A stretch of DNA of 64,000 nucleotides from Rhytidiadelphus loreus (Eukaryota > Streptophyta > Bryopsida > Hypnales > Hylocomiaceae), in contig OX344762.1 in NCBI GenBank assembly GCA_947034895.1, forward strand, positions 52,307,087 through 52,371,086. Reading direction: 5' to 3'. The notes under the pieces are model-generated. The model had not been told where the DNA came from and ran no database searches. It worked only from the letters and a program-made list of their open reading frames with translations. Positions 20,647 through 30,216 of the stretch are shown here, one piece after another (position 1 is the stretch's first letter; each line of letters starts with the position of its first letter). Position numbers and translations under genes: made by a program.

Positions 20647-22239
20647 ATGGCTTTTCCACATGAAGGCAACACTACAAGGATAAAGTCTTTATGGGATCTG
20701 GACCTCGATGATCCAATTTTTTTCGAGGTTCCGATAGCTGTAAATGAAAACGAAGAAGGAGGGAGTCAAGAGCGACGGAAGGGCAAGAAGCAGAAGTCAG
20801 CACATGACAAGGACTCCAATTATCCTCCCCCAAGTTATACCCGATATGCATACGAAGCGTGTCTCCAGTGGTTCGCAGGGAAAAGTGTACAATTCTTGGA
20901 GGCAAGCTATTTGAGGTGTCCTACAACTGGTAGTGTGGCCTTGCCAAACGATTTACAAGCACGGATTTTAACCAAGCTAAAGGGATCCGATGATTTCGCA
21001 GACATTGACTTGACATATTCTTCGAGACTATTTGAATGGCTTGATAACACATTGAAAGCGGTGATGTTCAATACCAAGAAATTGATGGAGGAACATCGAT
21101 CGTTTCTTCCGATAGTAGAGGAATCAGAAGACATCAAGGCATTCCGCCAAAAAATGGAGTGGTGGTCCAGCGCAGTGAAGAAATTGGCAAGAGGCTCCGC
21201 AAGGGGTTTTAAGTGGAAAAATGCAGCGGTGCAGGCAGCATTTGCACGAGATGGTGGATTGTGTATCACGTGGATCCCCGATACGGCGAAAGTGGTGCCC
21301 CTTAGTGCTTTTGAACGTGAAGGGGGGTATGCAAAAGTGCGTAAGGTACGCATTGAAGGAATGGATACAATTCCAAGCTACATCGCTTTTGCTGGGAAAG
21401 TATCCAAGGCAATAAACCCGCGCGAGGGGAGAGCGCAACGATCCATGGAGGCCTTTGCATGCCCCTTGAACCACCCTGGCATCATTAAGTTTTTTGCCAT
21501 TCATTCTCGTACGAATGAAGCGTACACTTTGTGGTGGAATGGGGGCCATTTGAATGAGTTGAGGCATTTAGATCGTTCTGTATCACCAACCATTGACTGG
21601 CATGAAATGCAAAAAGCCACAAGACTTCCTGAAGAGAAACAAAAAGAACTTGGTCTCTTCCGAAGGCACAAGGCAAAGTTGGCATGGGCTTTAGTATATG
21701 TGACAAATCTCATGCACAAGTGCCGCGTGCTACACAATGACTTGTCTCCCATGAACATCATGTTGCATTTTCCGGATTATTCAAACGACATAATCAACAT
21801 TGGAATTTGTGATTTTGGAATATCAAGTCGTTTTGACGAAAACGCGCCTTCACATTTTGGAAAGCCATCTGAGGCCGAGAGGAATCAATACCGAGAAGGT
21901 CGTTGGTGGGTTGCCCCGGAGTTGTTTTATGCATATGGACCTCCAAATTCCGATACAAGCATACCGATCATGCAACAACGGTATAAATATACGCAACAGT
22001 CAGACTCGTATTCTATTGGGAAGTTGACCGAATGGATGAGAATTGGTGATATGGACGATTGGGACAAGGATTTGTTCAAGAACCGCGAGGGATCAATGTA
22101 CTTTGGAATGAAGTTGCGTGAACTCATGAACACTGACCCAAAGAAGAGACCAACGTGTATAGAGATCACAAATTCCCTTATGTCTCCACCATGGTCCATG
22201 ATGCCCCCCGAATTGGTGTTCCGAGACTCACCTTTGTAA
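20647..22239 (+). CDS. Protein kinase carried by the hAT element
   Basis: This is an intact 530-residue single-exon frame from ATG 20647. Residues 1-210 are a variable region with a basic stretch (RRKGKKQK) near 43-50. The kinase fold occupies about 220-520. A glycine-rich-loop-like EREGGYAKVRKV lies near 223-234. A candidate Lys is in AGKVSK (about 251-254). The catalytic loop is HNDLSPMN with Asp365 and Asn370 (HRD changed to HND). DFG is at 389-391 and APE at 423-425. The alphaF Asp is D453 (SDSYSIG) and the final Arg is in KKRPT near 501. All residues needed for phosphotransfer seem present, so it may be active. Preferred substrate is unknown. Such a gene is not part of the hAT mobility machinery and is best read as captured cargo. 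Cluster 5 lies directly upstream. Confidence 0.75.
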   Translation: MAFPHEGNTTRIKSLWDLDLDDPIFFEVPIAVNENEEGGSQERRKGKKQKSAHDKDSNYPPPSYTRYAYEACLQWFAGKSVQFLEASYLRCPTTGSVALPNDLQARILTKLKGSDDFADIDLTYSSRLFEWLDNTLKAVMFNTKKLMEEHRSFLPIVEESEDIKAFRQKMEWWSSAVKKLARGSARGFKWKNAAVQAAFARDGGLCITWIPDTAKVVPLSAFEREGGYAKVRKVRIEGMDTIPSYIAFAGKVSKAINPREGRAQRSMEAFACPLNHPGIIKFFAIHSRTNEAYTLWWNGGHLNELRHLDRSVSPTIDWHEMQKATRLPEEKQKELGLFRRHKAKLAWALVYVTNLMHKCRVLHNDLSPMNIMLHFPDYSNDIINIGICDFGISSRFDENAPSHFGKPSEAERNQYREGRWWVAPELFYAYGPPNSDTSIPIMQQRYKYTQQSDSYSIGKLTEWMRIGDMDDWDKDLFKNREGSMYFGMKLRELMNTDPKKRPTCIEITNSLMSPPWSMMPPELVFRDSPL

Positions 22240-23996
22240 TAGGATAGTCTAGAGCAAGAGTTTAGTGGTGCAAGCAATGAGCTTGGTGGCCAATTATGTG
22301 TTGCTTACTTTGTAATATTTTCCTATAATATATGAAGGAATTTTATGCTACGCGCCTTGTCTTTAGAAAAACAATTACTCAATGGGCTATTTGTCAAATT
22401 GTATATATTGAATATGGCCTTTTACACATTGTTATGCAAAGTATAACAACTTTTGAATTCAAATGTTCTTGGTCCTTTTTGATTCCGTAGTATATAATGG
22501 ACGCAAGGAAAATAAGAAAATGAAAATAAATTACTTGGTAATTGATGTTGAAGACTTGTATTATTTCTTGAATAAAATGTGCTAGTATGCACTTGAAAGG
22601 AGTTTTACTTTCATGGTCATTGAATTCAAATAGTTGTTTTTTCAATCCCTAAAAAAATGTAAGTCATACATCATTTACATTCTCTTATTATTTTTTCTAT
22701 TTCCAAAAATAAAAGCAAGTTTTTTTTTTTTTCCTATTTATTCTAATTCAAATATAGGAAACATACATTTTAGACTTTTTTAGACTTTTCCTTTTTATTC
22801 GTACTTTACCTATTTCAAAATAGATGAGAGATGTTTTTATTTATTTATTTAACCTTTTTCGCTCTCTTCCTATTTATTTTATTTGGAAAAAGGAAGTTCA
22901 TTGACTTCTTGCGACCCTTTTTTTTTTTTTTGACAATAAAACAAGAGTGGATATTGCAAAAAAGATATGTAGCCATAATCTTTGTCATTTATTAAACACG
23001 CAATTCGAGAAAACTTGGATGAATTCAATAATAAATGTAAATTTGGTTTTACCATATATATTATTCCTAGTAGCATAATGTTTTCCTACCATATTCTTTT
23101 TTTTGGTATATGTCATCCAAATTGATAAAAACACACATTCTTTCATAGATGGTTGGAGTATGATATAAGTCCAACAATGACTTTCATTTATAGATTTGTG
23201 TCCGTACAAGAAATTTAGTTATTAGGCATGTAATTTACCAAAATTAGTGTGTGTAACATAGTATGTAATTTGAGTCTACATCCAAAAATACATAATGAAC
23301 ATCTCATGTCAAAACAATTACAAAGACATTATTGTTACAATTGCAATGGTTAATAATCATAACATTGGTTATTAACAATTGAATTAGTTATTAACAATAA
23401 AATTAGTCAGTAACAATGAAATAAGTCATTTACAATAAAATTAAAAATTAACAATGAAATTAATTAATAAGAAAAAAATTAGTTAACAACAACTTCTTCT
23501 AAAACAATTGCAAAGATTTAACTTCTGTTCAGATAATCAATAAGGAATCCATTTGTACCACAACCGACCTCAACCCTAATGGCTCCCCAAATATAGTATA
23601 AAGTATAAACTAGTATTCCATAAATTTTGCAACACAAATGGGATTGAGCTCACAATCCTTTTTTTTTCCCTTGAGATTTGGTGCTCAAAAGCAACAAAAA
23701 ATTTAGGCTAGCTATAAGCTATAGGAATTTTTTAGGAAAATTTTGGATGAAATTGCTAGAAAAACTTCAACTTCTAGAAAAGTCTTTGATGAAATCGCCA
23801 CAATGTAAATGAAAATAGAATTTTAGATACTTAGTATTACATTTTCTATCTAGTACGTGGATGAATGTTGAAGCTTGGAGCCCCTCCGTAACATTTAGTA
23901 TCGCCACTTTCCCAGTGCAAGGAAAAATGGAAAAAAATATCACAATCTATAAACATGTACTAAGAAAGAAAAGAAAAGTCCATGCATTAATAGATG
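22240..23996. other. AT-rich spacer with poly-T tracts
   Basis: No gene is visible. The first 150 bases are probably the kinase 3' untranslated region. The remainder is low-complexity AT-rich DNA with T-runs and a degenerate AACAATxAAATTAGT repeat around 23350-23480. Confidence 0.4.
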
Positions 23997-24140
23997 GACC
24001 CGCGGTCGCCTAGGACCCGAGGTCGCCCAGGACCCGCTGTCGCCCAGGACCCGCGGTCGCCTTCGCAAAGTGGACCCGTGGTCGTCCTGGACCCGCGGTC
24101 ACCTAGGATCCGCAATCGCCCTGGACCCAAAGTCGCCCTT
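23997..24140 (-). repeat. GCGACTGCGGGT cluster 6 (abuts cargo paralogue 2)
   Basis: About eight inverted copies (GGACCCGCGGTCGCC and variants) with a period near 18 bp end at the first recognisable codons of the following gene. Confidence 0.85.
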
Positions 24141-25375
24141 TGCACGTGAAGTCTAATAAGGCAAATTTGGCTTACTGCAAGAGTGTTGTCTTCCAGCGAA
24201 GGTGTTTGGAGGTATGGCAACAACTCTATTTGGAGTCCCAGCCTTATCGAAATGACAACTTCTCTTTCTATCTTGTGCAAATGGTGTACGTTGAAGTTCA
24301 ATTGAAGAAAAAGGTAGATTGGACAACCTTGAAGGAGCTTTCTATCGGTGACCGCCCGGACAGACCGATAGTGCTAGATGAAGAAGGACTTCTTCAAGCA
24401 AATCAGAAGCTTTTAGAGTCAAAGCCTGGCAAGTTGGCTGTTGGTGATGACCAAGTTCAATGGTCTTCAACTTCTAGCTCAGATGAGCACACTCACGAAT
24501 ACGATGGATATTCTTTTGAGAGTGACGACGAAGACATTGACAAAGAAAAACAAGAGGCGGCTGAAGACGTTCAAGTTGACAAGAAGGGAAAGAGGAAGCT
24601 TGAGGAGCCGCAATCATTGTCCAAGATTCAAAAACAAAGCTTAGATGTTCATGTACCGATCAATGTGGACCGTTCTGGGGCAGACATTGGGTCTAGCGGA
24701 AGCAGTGACAATGATTCGGAAGACAATTTGGAGATGTTGGGCACTAAGATCGAAAGTGCACGAGCAGCTTTGACTTCAACAGTAGCGGATCTTATGAATT
24801 TGAAAGAGAAGGTACAACATCTTCCAGTGAATCCAACTGTTGTGGATGGGTTGAAGAAGGAGTTAGAGGCGACTGAAAACGCCATTGCTGAAAATGAGAA
24901 GATTTACTCTAAGTTAAACAAAAGTAGAATAAATTATTTCAAGAAGATCAAAGACGGGCGAGCACACATTTCCGATGATTTAGCGGTGCTTCAAAATAAA
25001 CTTGATCTTTTGCAACGTGATAAATGGTCCCATCAAAGCGAAAGGAGAAGCTTGAATCTTCAAATACGTGAGCTAGAGATGGAATATTATGATGATGCCT
25101 TAAAAGAAGCCAAAAAAGAGGGCATCTTGGCTTTAGCTCCGGATTATGGTAGCAATACAGAAGAAAGAGCAACGCTTTTTTATTTGGTGAAGCTACTGGA
25201 GAAAAAACAAGAGTTGTTGCACGAGGGCATATTGGACTTGGAGCGCCACATCCTTTATTTTAAGGAATGGCGCAAGTGGGCCTATGAAGGCATAGGTGCC
25301 ACCCGTGCGGAACTTCAAAGAATGAGACCGGAGCCCAAAGAAAGTGACTTTGTGAATAGTGAAAAAAATGCTTAG
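24140..25375 (+). CDS. hAT cargo coiled-coil protein, 5'-truncated (paralogue 2)
   Basis: The frame from about 24140 to the TAG at 25375 begins inside the shared domain: SNKANLAYC, RRCLEVWQQLY and KKVDWTTLKE align with paralogues 1 and 3. The first part of that domain (WCHI..FP..RHH) is missing, and the 15-bp-motif cluster sits exactly at the break. No ATG precedes the conserved part; the first in-frame ATG is at 24281. An acidic Ser-rich linker (SSTSSSDEHTHEYD) follows, then a Lys/Glu-rich segment and a long coiled-coil-like region (from about codon 190 to the end). It is either a truncated gene still translated from 24281 or a pseudogene. Function is unknown. Confidence 0.55.
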   Translation: MHVKSNKANLAYCKSVVFQRRCLEVWQQLYLESQPYRNDNFSFYLVQMVYVEVQLKKKVDWTTLKELSIGDRPDRPIVLDEEGLLQANQKLLESKPGKLAVGDDQVQWSSTSSSDEHTHEYDGYSFESDDEDIDKEKQEAAEDVQVDKKGKRKLEEPQSLSKIQKQSLDVHVPINVDRSGADIGSSGSSDNDSEDNLEMLGTKIESARAALTSTVADLMNLKEKVQHLPVNPTVVDGLKKELEATENAIAENEKIYSKLNKSRINYFKKIKDGRAHISDDLAVLQNKLDLLQRDKWSHQSERRSLNLQIRELEMEYYDDALKEAKKEGILALAPDYGSNTEERATLFYLVKLLEKKQELLHEGILDLERHILYFKEWRKWAYEGIGATRAELQRMRPEPKESDFVNSEKNA

Positions 25376-27047
25376 TGGTTGGATCTAGTGTAGTAGAAAA
25401 AAACAATTTGGCCTTCCAATTTTTGATTTTCCAAAGGTTTTGTGGAATAAAGAAATTCACACCTTTGTTTTTGAAATGTACATATGTTTTTATTATATTT
25501 TGAATACAAGGGCTATGAATTTGGTGTCTTTGCAAGAATGGATGTCAGAGATGGTACCTACGGGCTGAAATTTGGGACTGAATTTTTGAAACTTTATTTG
25601 AAGATAGAAAAAACAATTACCTTTGTGGTAATATAACTTTTTTTCCAATCAGTGCCCGGGAACAAAAGTTATGCCCATATAGTCCAAACTCCAAAGCAGG
25701 GGAGAATGGGCAGCAAAAAAATGTGACAAGCATTTGAATTTATTTTTTTAAGTTTTTTTCCCTCATAGATTATAATTTTGTCTATCCGGAAAGCTTTTTT
25801 TCATTTCATTTGGATATTTTATGAGAAAGTTATGGACAATCTTGTTTATTGGGCAATTAGAGCTTCTGGTGGGAAAAATACCTTGTAAGATTAATTTAGG
25901 AACGCAATTTTGGCAATTGTTCAAGAAAAGAAGTTTGACATGGTTTAGTTTGCTTGCAACAACAATTTGACTGTGGGGATTAGTGCATTTTAATTCTATC
26001 TTAGAAAGAGAATAGATTTTCATTCAATCTCATATGTACTTCTATTCTACAAGTTTTTTAAGAATGAAAATTAAGTTTTTTTGAAAACTTTTTATTTATT
26101 TAGACTCTCAACTCAATTCTCCACTATATTTGTTTAAAGCTCAAAACTCTGTAGTGCAAGAAATTAAAGTGAAAAATGTTAAAAGTCAAATAATGTAGTC
26201 TAGCAATGTGCTGAAAAAATTGTTTTTTTCACTCTAAATGTGGATATCTTGCAATCTGTAAGATGAAAAATTCTGAAATTTTTTCCACACATTCTCATAC
26301 TAGTAAGGTGTAAGATCCTATGGTTATGTGTGGGAAAAAAACAATTTTCAAAAACAATTTTGGATACTTTAAGAAATTGTTGAGTAGAAGTAGGTAAGAT
26401 GTAGTTGTAAAATTTAAATAATGAATATCTCTAAAATGAAATGAAAATGGTGAGAGTGTGCTATCAAGTGAAGTTAACTATGTGACCGGACCTAATTTTT
26501 TTTTAGATTGTAGAAATTGCCTGGAGAAACAAATCCTACAAGCAACTTTTAAAAGAAGAAGCTATAGATTCAAGTTGCCCGCCAAACAAAATGGTCCATA
26601 ACTTTCTCATAAAAAATCTGAATGGAATGAATCAAATTTTTCCATGTAAACAAAAACATGTTGTATGAGAAAAAAATCCAAAAGGAAAAAATTCATTAAA
26701 AGATTTGAAGATAGCAATTTTGTGGGGACTGTGTATGGAATCATTGTGCGAGGCATTACAACAAATGTATTTGCATTTCACCAATTACATTTTAGGCTAC
26801 AAATGTATAAGTATGCCCAAACCTTCAAAACCAAAGCAATAGAAGGTTGTTGTCCATAAGCATAGTAGTACAATACACAGCCAAGGCGGTATAGTTTTAG
26901 AAGCCAACATCTTAACCCTAACTTTTGCTAGAGTACTACATTGTGCGAGTATGGATATACTATGGCCCTTATACTATGGGCCTTACATCTTGTATACTAC
27001 TATGATTAACTAGAACCACCGTTGAAGTAAGTATCTCATAGAAATAT
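25376..27047. other. AT-rich spacer with a dispersed repeat
   Basis: No gene is visible. The segment 26060-26345 matches 50140-50420 in reverse complement (for example GTGTAAGATCCTATGGTTAT here, and CATAGGATCTTACAC there), so both are copies of one repeat family. Confidence 0.5.
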
Positions 27048-29360
27048 TTAGTTCAAGTCCATTGGATTGTTCTGAGAACCACTCGTTGCACCTTGTTCAT
27101 AATCATTGGACTCTCCAACAACGAGTTTCTTCTTAGCACGAGTCCTTGAAGCAGGTCCATCTGCTTCTAAAATAGATTCCAAGACATTGGAGTTCTTGAG
27201 AGCTTCAAGTGTCCTTTTAGTTTGCGGAGAGTGTAACTCCAATAGATAATCGAGTGCTTGGCTTTGATAATAAGGCCCGTATGTTGAGTCGAGGTAAGCC
27301 ATACTATTCAAGTCTTCTGGAGTGGCATTTTCATCACGATTAGCCCCTTGTTCACCTTCAAAATTCCAACGGTGTCCTTCCGGATGAGCACCCCACTTGA
27401 AGGTTTGGGATGTCTTATCAAAATATCCACCAAGGCATTGAAAAAAAAACGCCCTCTTCCCTGCATTGTGAGTTCCTTTTCCCATAAGGTTGAATGCCAC
27501 TCTTAGAATTTCACGCGGGTCCGTTTCCCAATTCAATTGTGAGGCAGCAACTCCCATTTCTTGATCATGTAGGCCTTCTGGCCAACTCCAAAGCAAGTCT
27601 CGTCCCCAAAATCGTGTCTCTGCCGTCGTGTCTCTATTGTGTTCCCAAGAAGGTGGCATGTAAGTCATCAAGTTGAACATGGTATACAAGCGATCATGGA
27701 ATGGTGCTGCACAAATCACACGTCGTCGTCTAATCAGACATTGAGTGATGAGACACTGAGGATGGTATACATGTGTACATGATCCAAGTGCCCATCCTCC
27801 TTCTGGCCCAAATTGTTCTAGACATATGGGACATTTGGTATGATCCAAGACGAAATGAGCTGGCTTTGGCCACAATAGACTTTGGTCTTTTTCGTTGAAG
27901 TGACTAGACATCTGATTTCCATGGTCCCAACCATTTTGTGCCCAGTCTATGACATTTTTTTCCACCACGTCAAGCATGGACATGTTATCCGGAAACATGT
28001 CCTCCATCAATGCCCATGATGTCAATCCATTCTCTTGTTTAGGGGCATTTGCTACAAAGTTCTTCGAAACTTTGTCTAGCTCTTTCGCAACTTGTTGAGA
28101 TCGATCCACGGAGAGAATGCACGCGACCTTCCAATGATAGTATGTCGCTGCCAACACTACCAACTTCTCTCGAAGCATTCTATTTTCCTCAGCCAAATCA
28201 AGTTCCTTTGATGATTGTAGATGTGGAATGGCAGGAAACGAAAGTGAATCCTGAGTCCCTTGCAAACCATCAACGTGCGGATTGCTAGAATCTCTTGAGA
28301 CGAACGGAAGTGGTGCCATTGGAAGAATTGAAGAACGCTTCGTACGCTTGGCAGGGGGAGAAAGGTGAATGACATCGCTGGTGAGGTCCCCAACAAGCTT
28401 GTCCAAGTGATGTGGATCCTGCTCAACAAAGGTTTCGTCCATGTCCGACAATGTGAAAGTCTGACGCTCTTTTTCTCGAAGGCCTTGTAATTCTTTGGAT
28501 TGTTGAGAAATGAGAGCATTTTTTTGTTCACATGTAGACCGCCATTTCTTCACATCACCTTCTAAGGTTGCAATTTGTACATCCTTGGTCTTCAAGAGGT
28601 CGAGAGCCTTCGCCAACGTCATCGCATTGTGAACAACATTAGATTCAGACTGTGGAATGGGAATGTGACTTGTGGCACATACGAGCGAGTCGTCACTTAA
28701 AGCAAAGTCGAAGACGTTGCTGGCGTCTTGTGGTGGCAAGATTGGAGTCGCAATTGTGATTGAGGCTGATGCCAATCTAATTTTCGTGGTGGACCGTTGC
28801 ACCTTGGCAGGATGTTTCATCTTTTTTCCCCGCGATGATGAAGCGGCTTGAACATTTGGATCTGGAACTGGAACTGGAACTGGAACTTGGACGGGGGTGA
28901 TAATCTGCTCCTTCACTCGTACAAGCTTAGGAATCCGTGTGCCATCTGAATCATTATCCTCTTCTGATCCTTCTGTGTCCACCTCTTGAGTTTCTTTGTT
29001 TTGTGGATCACTTCGAAAAGGCCCAAGTCCACCCTCCGGAAATTTCAGAACCCCTCTTGGAATTATTCCAACTTCTGGACGCTCCACGTAGGTACTTTCT
29101 TTGATCGTGGTCCAGTCAACTTGTTTGTTCAAGGCGACCTCAGCATAGGCACCTCTAGCAATGAACAAAGGGGCCTCATTCCTATCTACAAAAGGGGTTT
29201 TGTAGAGGACCTGCCACAATTCTAAACACCTTCGTATGAAAGCAGGATTTTCACAATACTTCAAATTTGCCTTGTTATTGTGTCGGTTGTGATGATGGCG
29301 CCATGCCGGAAAGAACTTCCCGATGTGACACCATTCAATGTAGTCTTCGCACACCTGCAT
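27048..29360 (-). CDS. hAT cargo protein with shared N-domain, coiled coil and RING-like finger (paralogue 3)
   Basis: This is a 770-residue frame from ATG 29360 (MQVCEDYIEWCHIGKFFPAW). The shared domain continues with HHHNRHNNKANLKYC, RRCLELWQ and VDWTTIKES. An acidic linker follows at about 125-140, a VPVPVPVP run near 160, a likely coiled coil at 250-300 and a basic patch PPAKRTKR near 335. A RING-type finger lies at about 510-555: C510 P I C513, C528 T H530, H533, C536 and C550. The last ligand expected two residues after C550 is Pro, so the site is incomplete or atypical. RING proteins usually act as ubiquitin ligases; activity here is uncertain. Upstream, the same frame stays open to 29579 except for TAGs at 29366-29364 and 29387-29385. 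Both align with Trp codons of paralogue 1, so the original N-terminus was longer and is now cut off. Confidence 0.65.
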   Translation of the reverse strand: MQVCEDYIEWCHIGKFFPAWRHHHNRHNNKANLKYCENPAFIRRCLELWQVLYKTPFVDRNEAPLFIARGAYAEVALNKQVDWTTIKESTYVERPEVGIIPRGVLKFPEGGLGPFRSDPQNKETQEVDTEGSEEDNDSDGTRIPKLVRVKEQIITPVQVPVPVPVPDPNVQAASSSRGKKMKHPAKVQRSTTKIRLASASITIATPILPPQDASNVFDFALSDDSLVCATSHIPIPQSESNVVHNAMTLAKALDLLKTKDVQIATLEGDVKKWRSTCEQKNALISQQSKELQGLREKERQTFTLSDMDETFVEQDPHHLDKLVGDLTSDVIHLSPPAKRTKRSSILPMAPLPFVSRDSSNPHVDGLQGTQDSLSFPAIPHLQSSKELDLAEENRMLREKLVVLAATYYHWKVACILSVDRSQQVAKELDKVSKNFVANAPKQENGLTSWALMEDMFPDNMSMLDVVEKNVIDWAQNGWDHGNQMSSHFNEKDQSLLWPKPAHFVLDHTKCPICLEQFGPEGGWALGSCTHVYHPQCLITQCLIRRRRVICAAPFHDRLYTMFNLMTYMPPSWEHNRDTTAETRFWGRDLLWSWPEGLHDQEMGVAASQLNWETDPREILRVAFNLMGKGTHNAGKRAFFFQCLGGYFDKTSQTFKWGAHPEGHRWNFEGEQGANRDENATPEDLNSMAYLDSTYGPYYQSQALDYLLELHSPQTKRTLEALKNSNVLESILEADGPASRTRAKKKLVVGESNDYEQGATSGSQNNPMDLN

Positions 29361-29717
29361 ACTCTAAGGCTCTGGCTCCTCGTTCTACTCTTTGAAAGCT
29401 AGGTGGTTATCATTGTTCAACACATGCCATCGCTTCTTGTGAATGTTACCCCTCCTTTTTCTAGTCTTGTCTTTGGCAGCCTTCCTAATTGCACCAGGAG
29501 TGCGTATAGTGGAAAAACCCGGAAGGGACCCATCACTGCTACCTCCAGTTGCTATGAGATTTGCGGACGTCGCAAAATTCTAAGAACCAAATGATAGCAA
29601 AAAATAGTATATATATTATCCAAAAGGGTCACGCATGCAGCCAACAAAGGTTGCAAGACAGAAAGCCTCAATGGAAAATGAAGGTGATAGCATGATGATG
29701 GGCTACTGGCTATATAG

Positions 29718-30055
29718 GGCGAGTGACTTCGATCTAGGGGGGCGAGTACGGATAGGGCAACTGCGTATCCAGCGACTGCGGGTCTGGGTAGGGCGACAGC
29801 GAGTCTCGAGAGGGCGACAGCGGGTCCAAATTGAGCGACTTCGGGTCCACCACCGGGTCTAGGTACCTTTTGCGCACCCGCGGTCGCCCACCCAAGAACA
29901 CTTCCTGAACCCGCAGTCTCCCTGCCAAACCCGCAGTTGCCCACCCGCGGTCTCCCTCAGAAATCCGCAGTCGCCCACCCGCAGTCGCCCTCTTCCACCC
30001 GCAGTCGCCCACCCGCAGTCGCCCCTACCCGCACTCTCCTACCCGTACGCGCCCT
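29718..30055. repeat. GCGACTGCGGGT cluster 7 (right end of hAT, upstream of paralogue 3)
   Basis: Plus-oriented copies up to about 29865 are followed by inverted copies (CACCCGCAGTCGCCC) to 30055. It lies both upstream of the RING-like gene and inside the right terminus, mirroring cluster 1 at the left end. Confidence 0.9.
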
Positions 30056-30118
30056 CCAGTTTGCCAAGTGGATGCCATGTGGCATCCACCTGGAGGGGGG
30101 TAATTTCCTGTAAAGTCA

Positions 30119-30216
30119 AAGGTAAATTTGACTTTTCGTGACGTCGCGCGGGCTCTACTAGACGTCGCGCGACGTCTATCTGTCGCGGTGTCGCGCTGTC
30201 GCAGCGAACAACCCTG
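30119..30216. repeat. hAT right subterminal ACGTCGCG motifs and terminus
   Basis: It contains GTGACGTCGCGCG, a palindrome GACGTCGCGCGACGTC, TGTCGCGG and TGTCGCGC within 90 bp of the terminus CGAACAACCCTG. Confidence 0.6.

Larger units (their letters stand above)
8188..30216. mobile_element. 22-kb cargo-carrying hAT transposon
   Basis: The left end is CAGGGTTGTCTTGTC at 8188. The right end read inward is CAGGGTTGTTCGCTG from 30216. The terminal repeat is about 9 bp, and CAGGG is the usual hAT terminus. An exact 8-bp target duplication GCCACAAG flanks it (8180-8187 and 30217-30224), the hallmark of hAT insertion. The element sits in a TnpA exon: the reading before it (ERSLWP) and after it (LLEAWQE) join in frame. 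It encodes a hAT transposase at its left side plus five other genes, far more than the usual 3-5 kb hAT. Both termini carry ACGTCGCG-type motifs, and seven clusters of a 15-bp CpG-rich motif are distributed through it. Confidence 0.9.

Noticed and set aside
8375..30055. CRISPR-like appearance of regularly spaced short repeats
   Set aside because: Plant nuclear context, variable spacing, no unique spacers of constant length and no cas genes.
8188..30216. Mutator-like (MULE) or Helitron interpretation of the gene-carrying element
   Set aside because: The target duplication is 8 bp, the ends are CAGGG and the transposase has DUF659/hATC features; no 9-bp duplication, long TIRs or Rep/helicase are seen.
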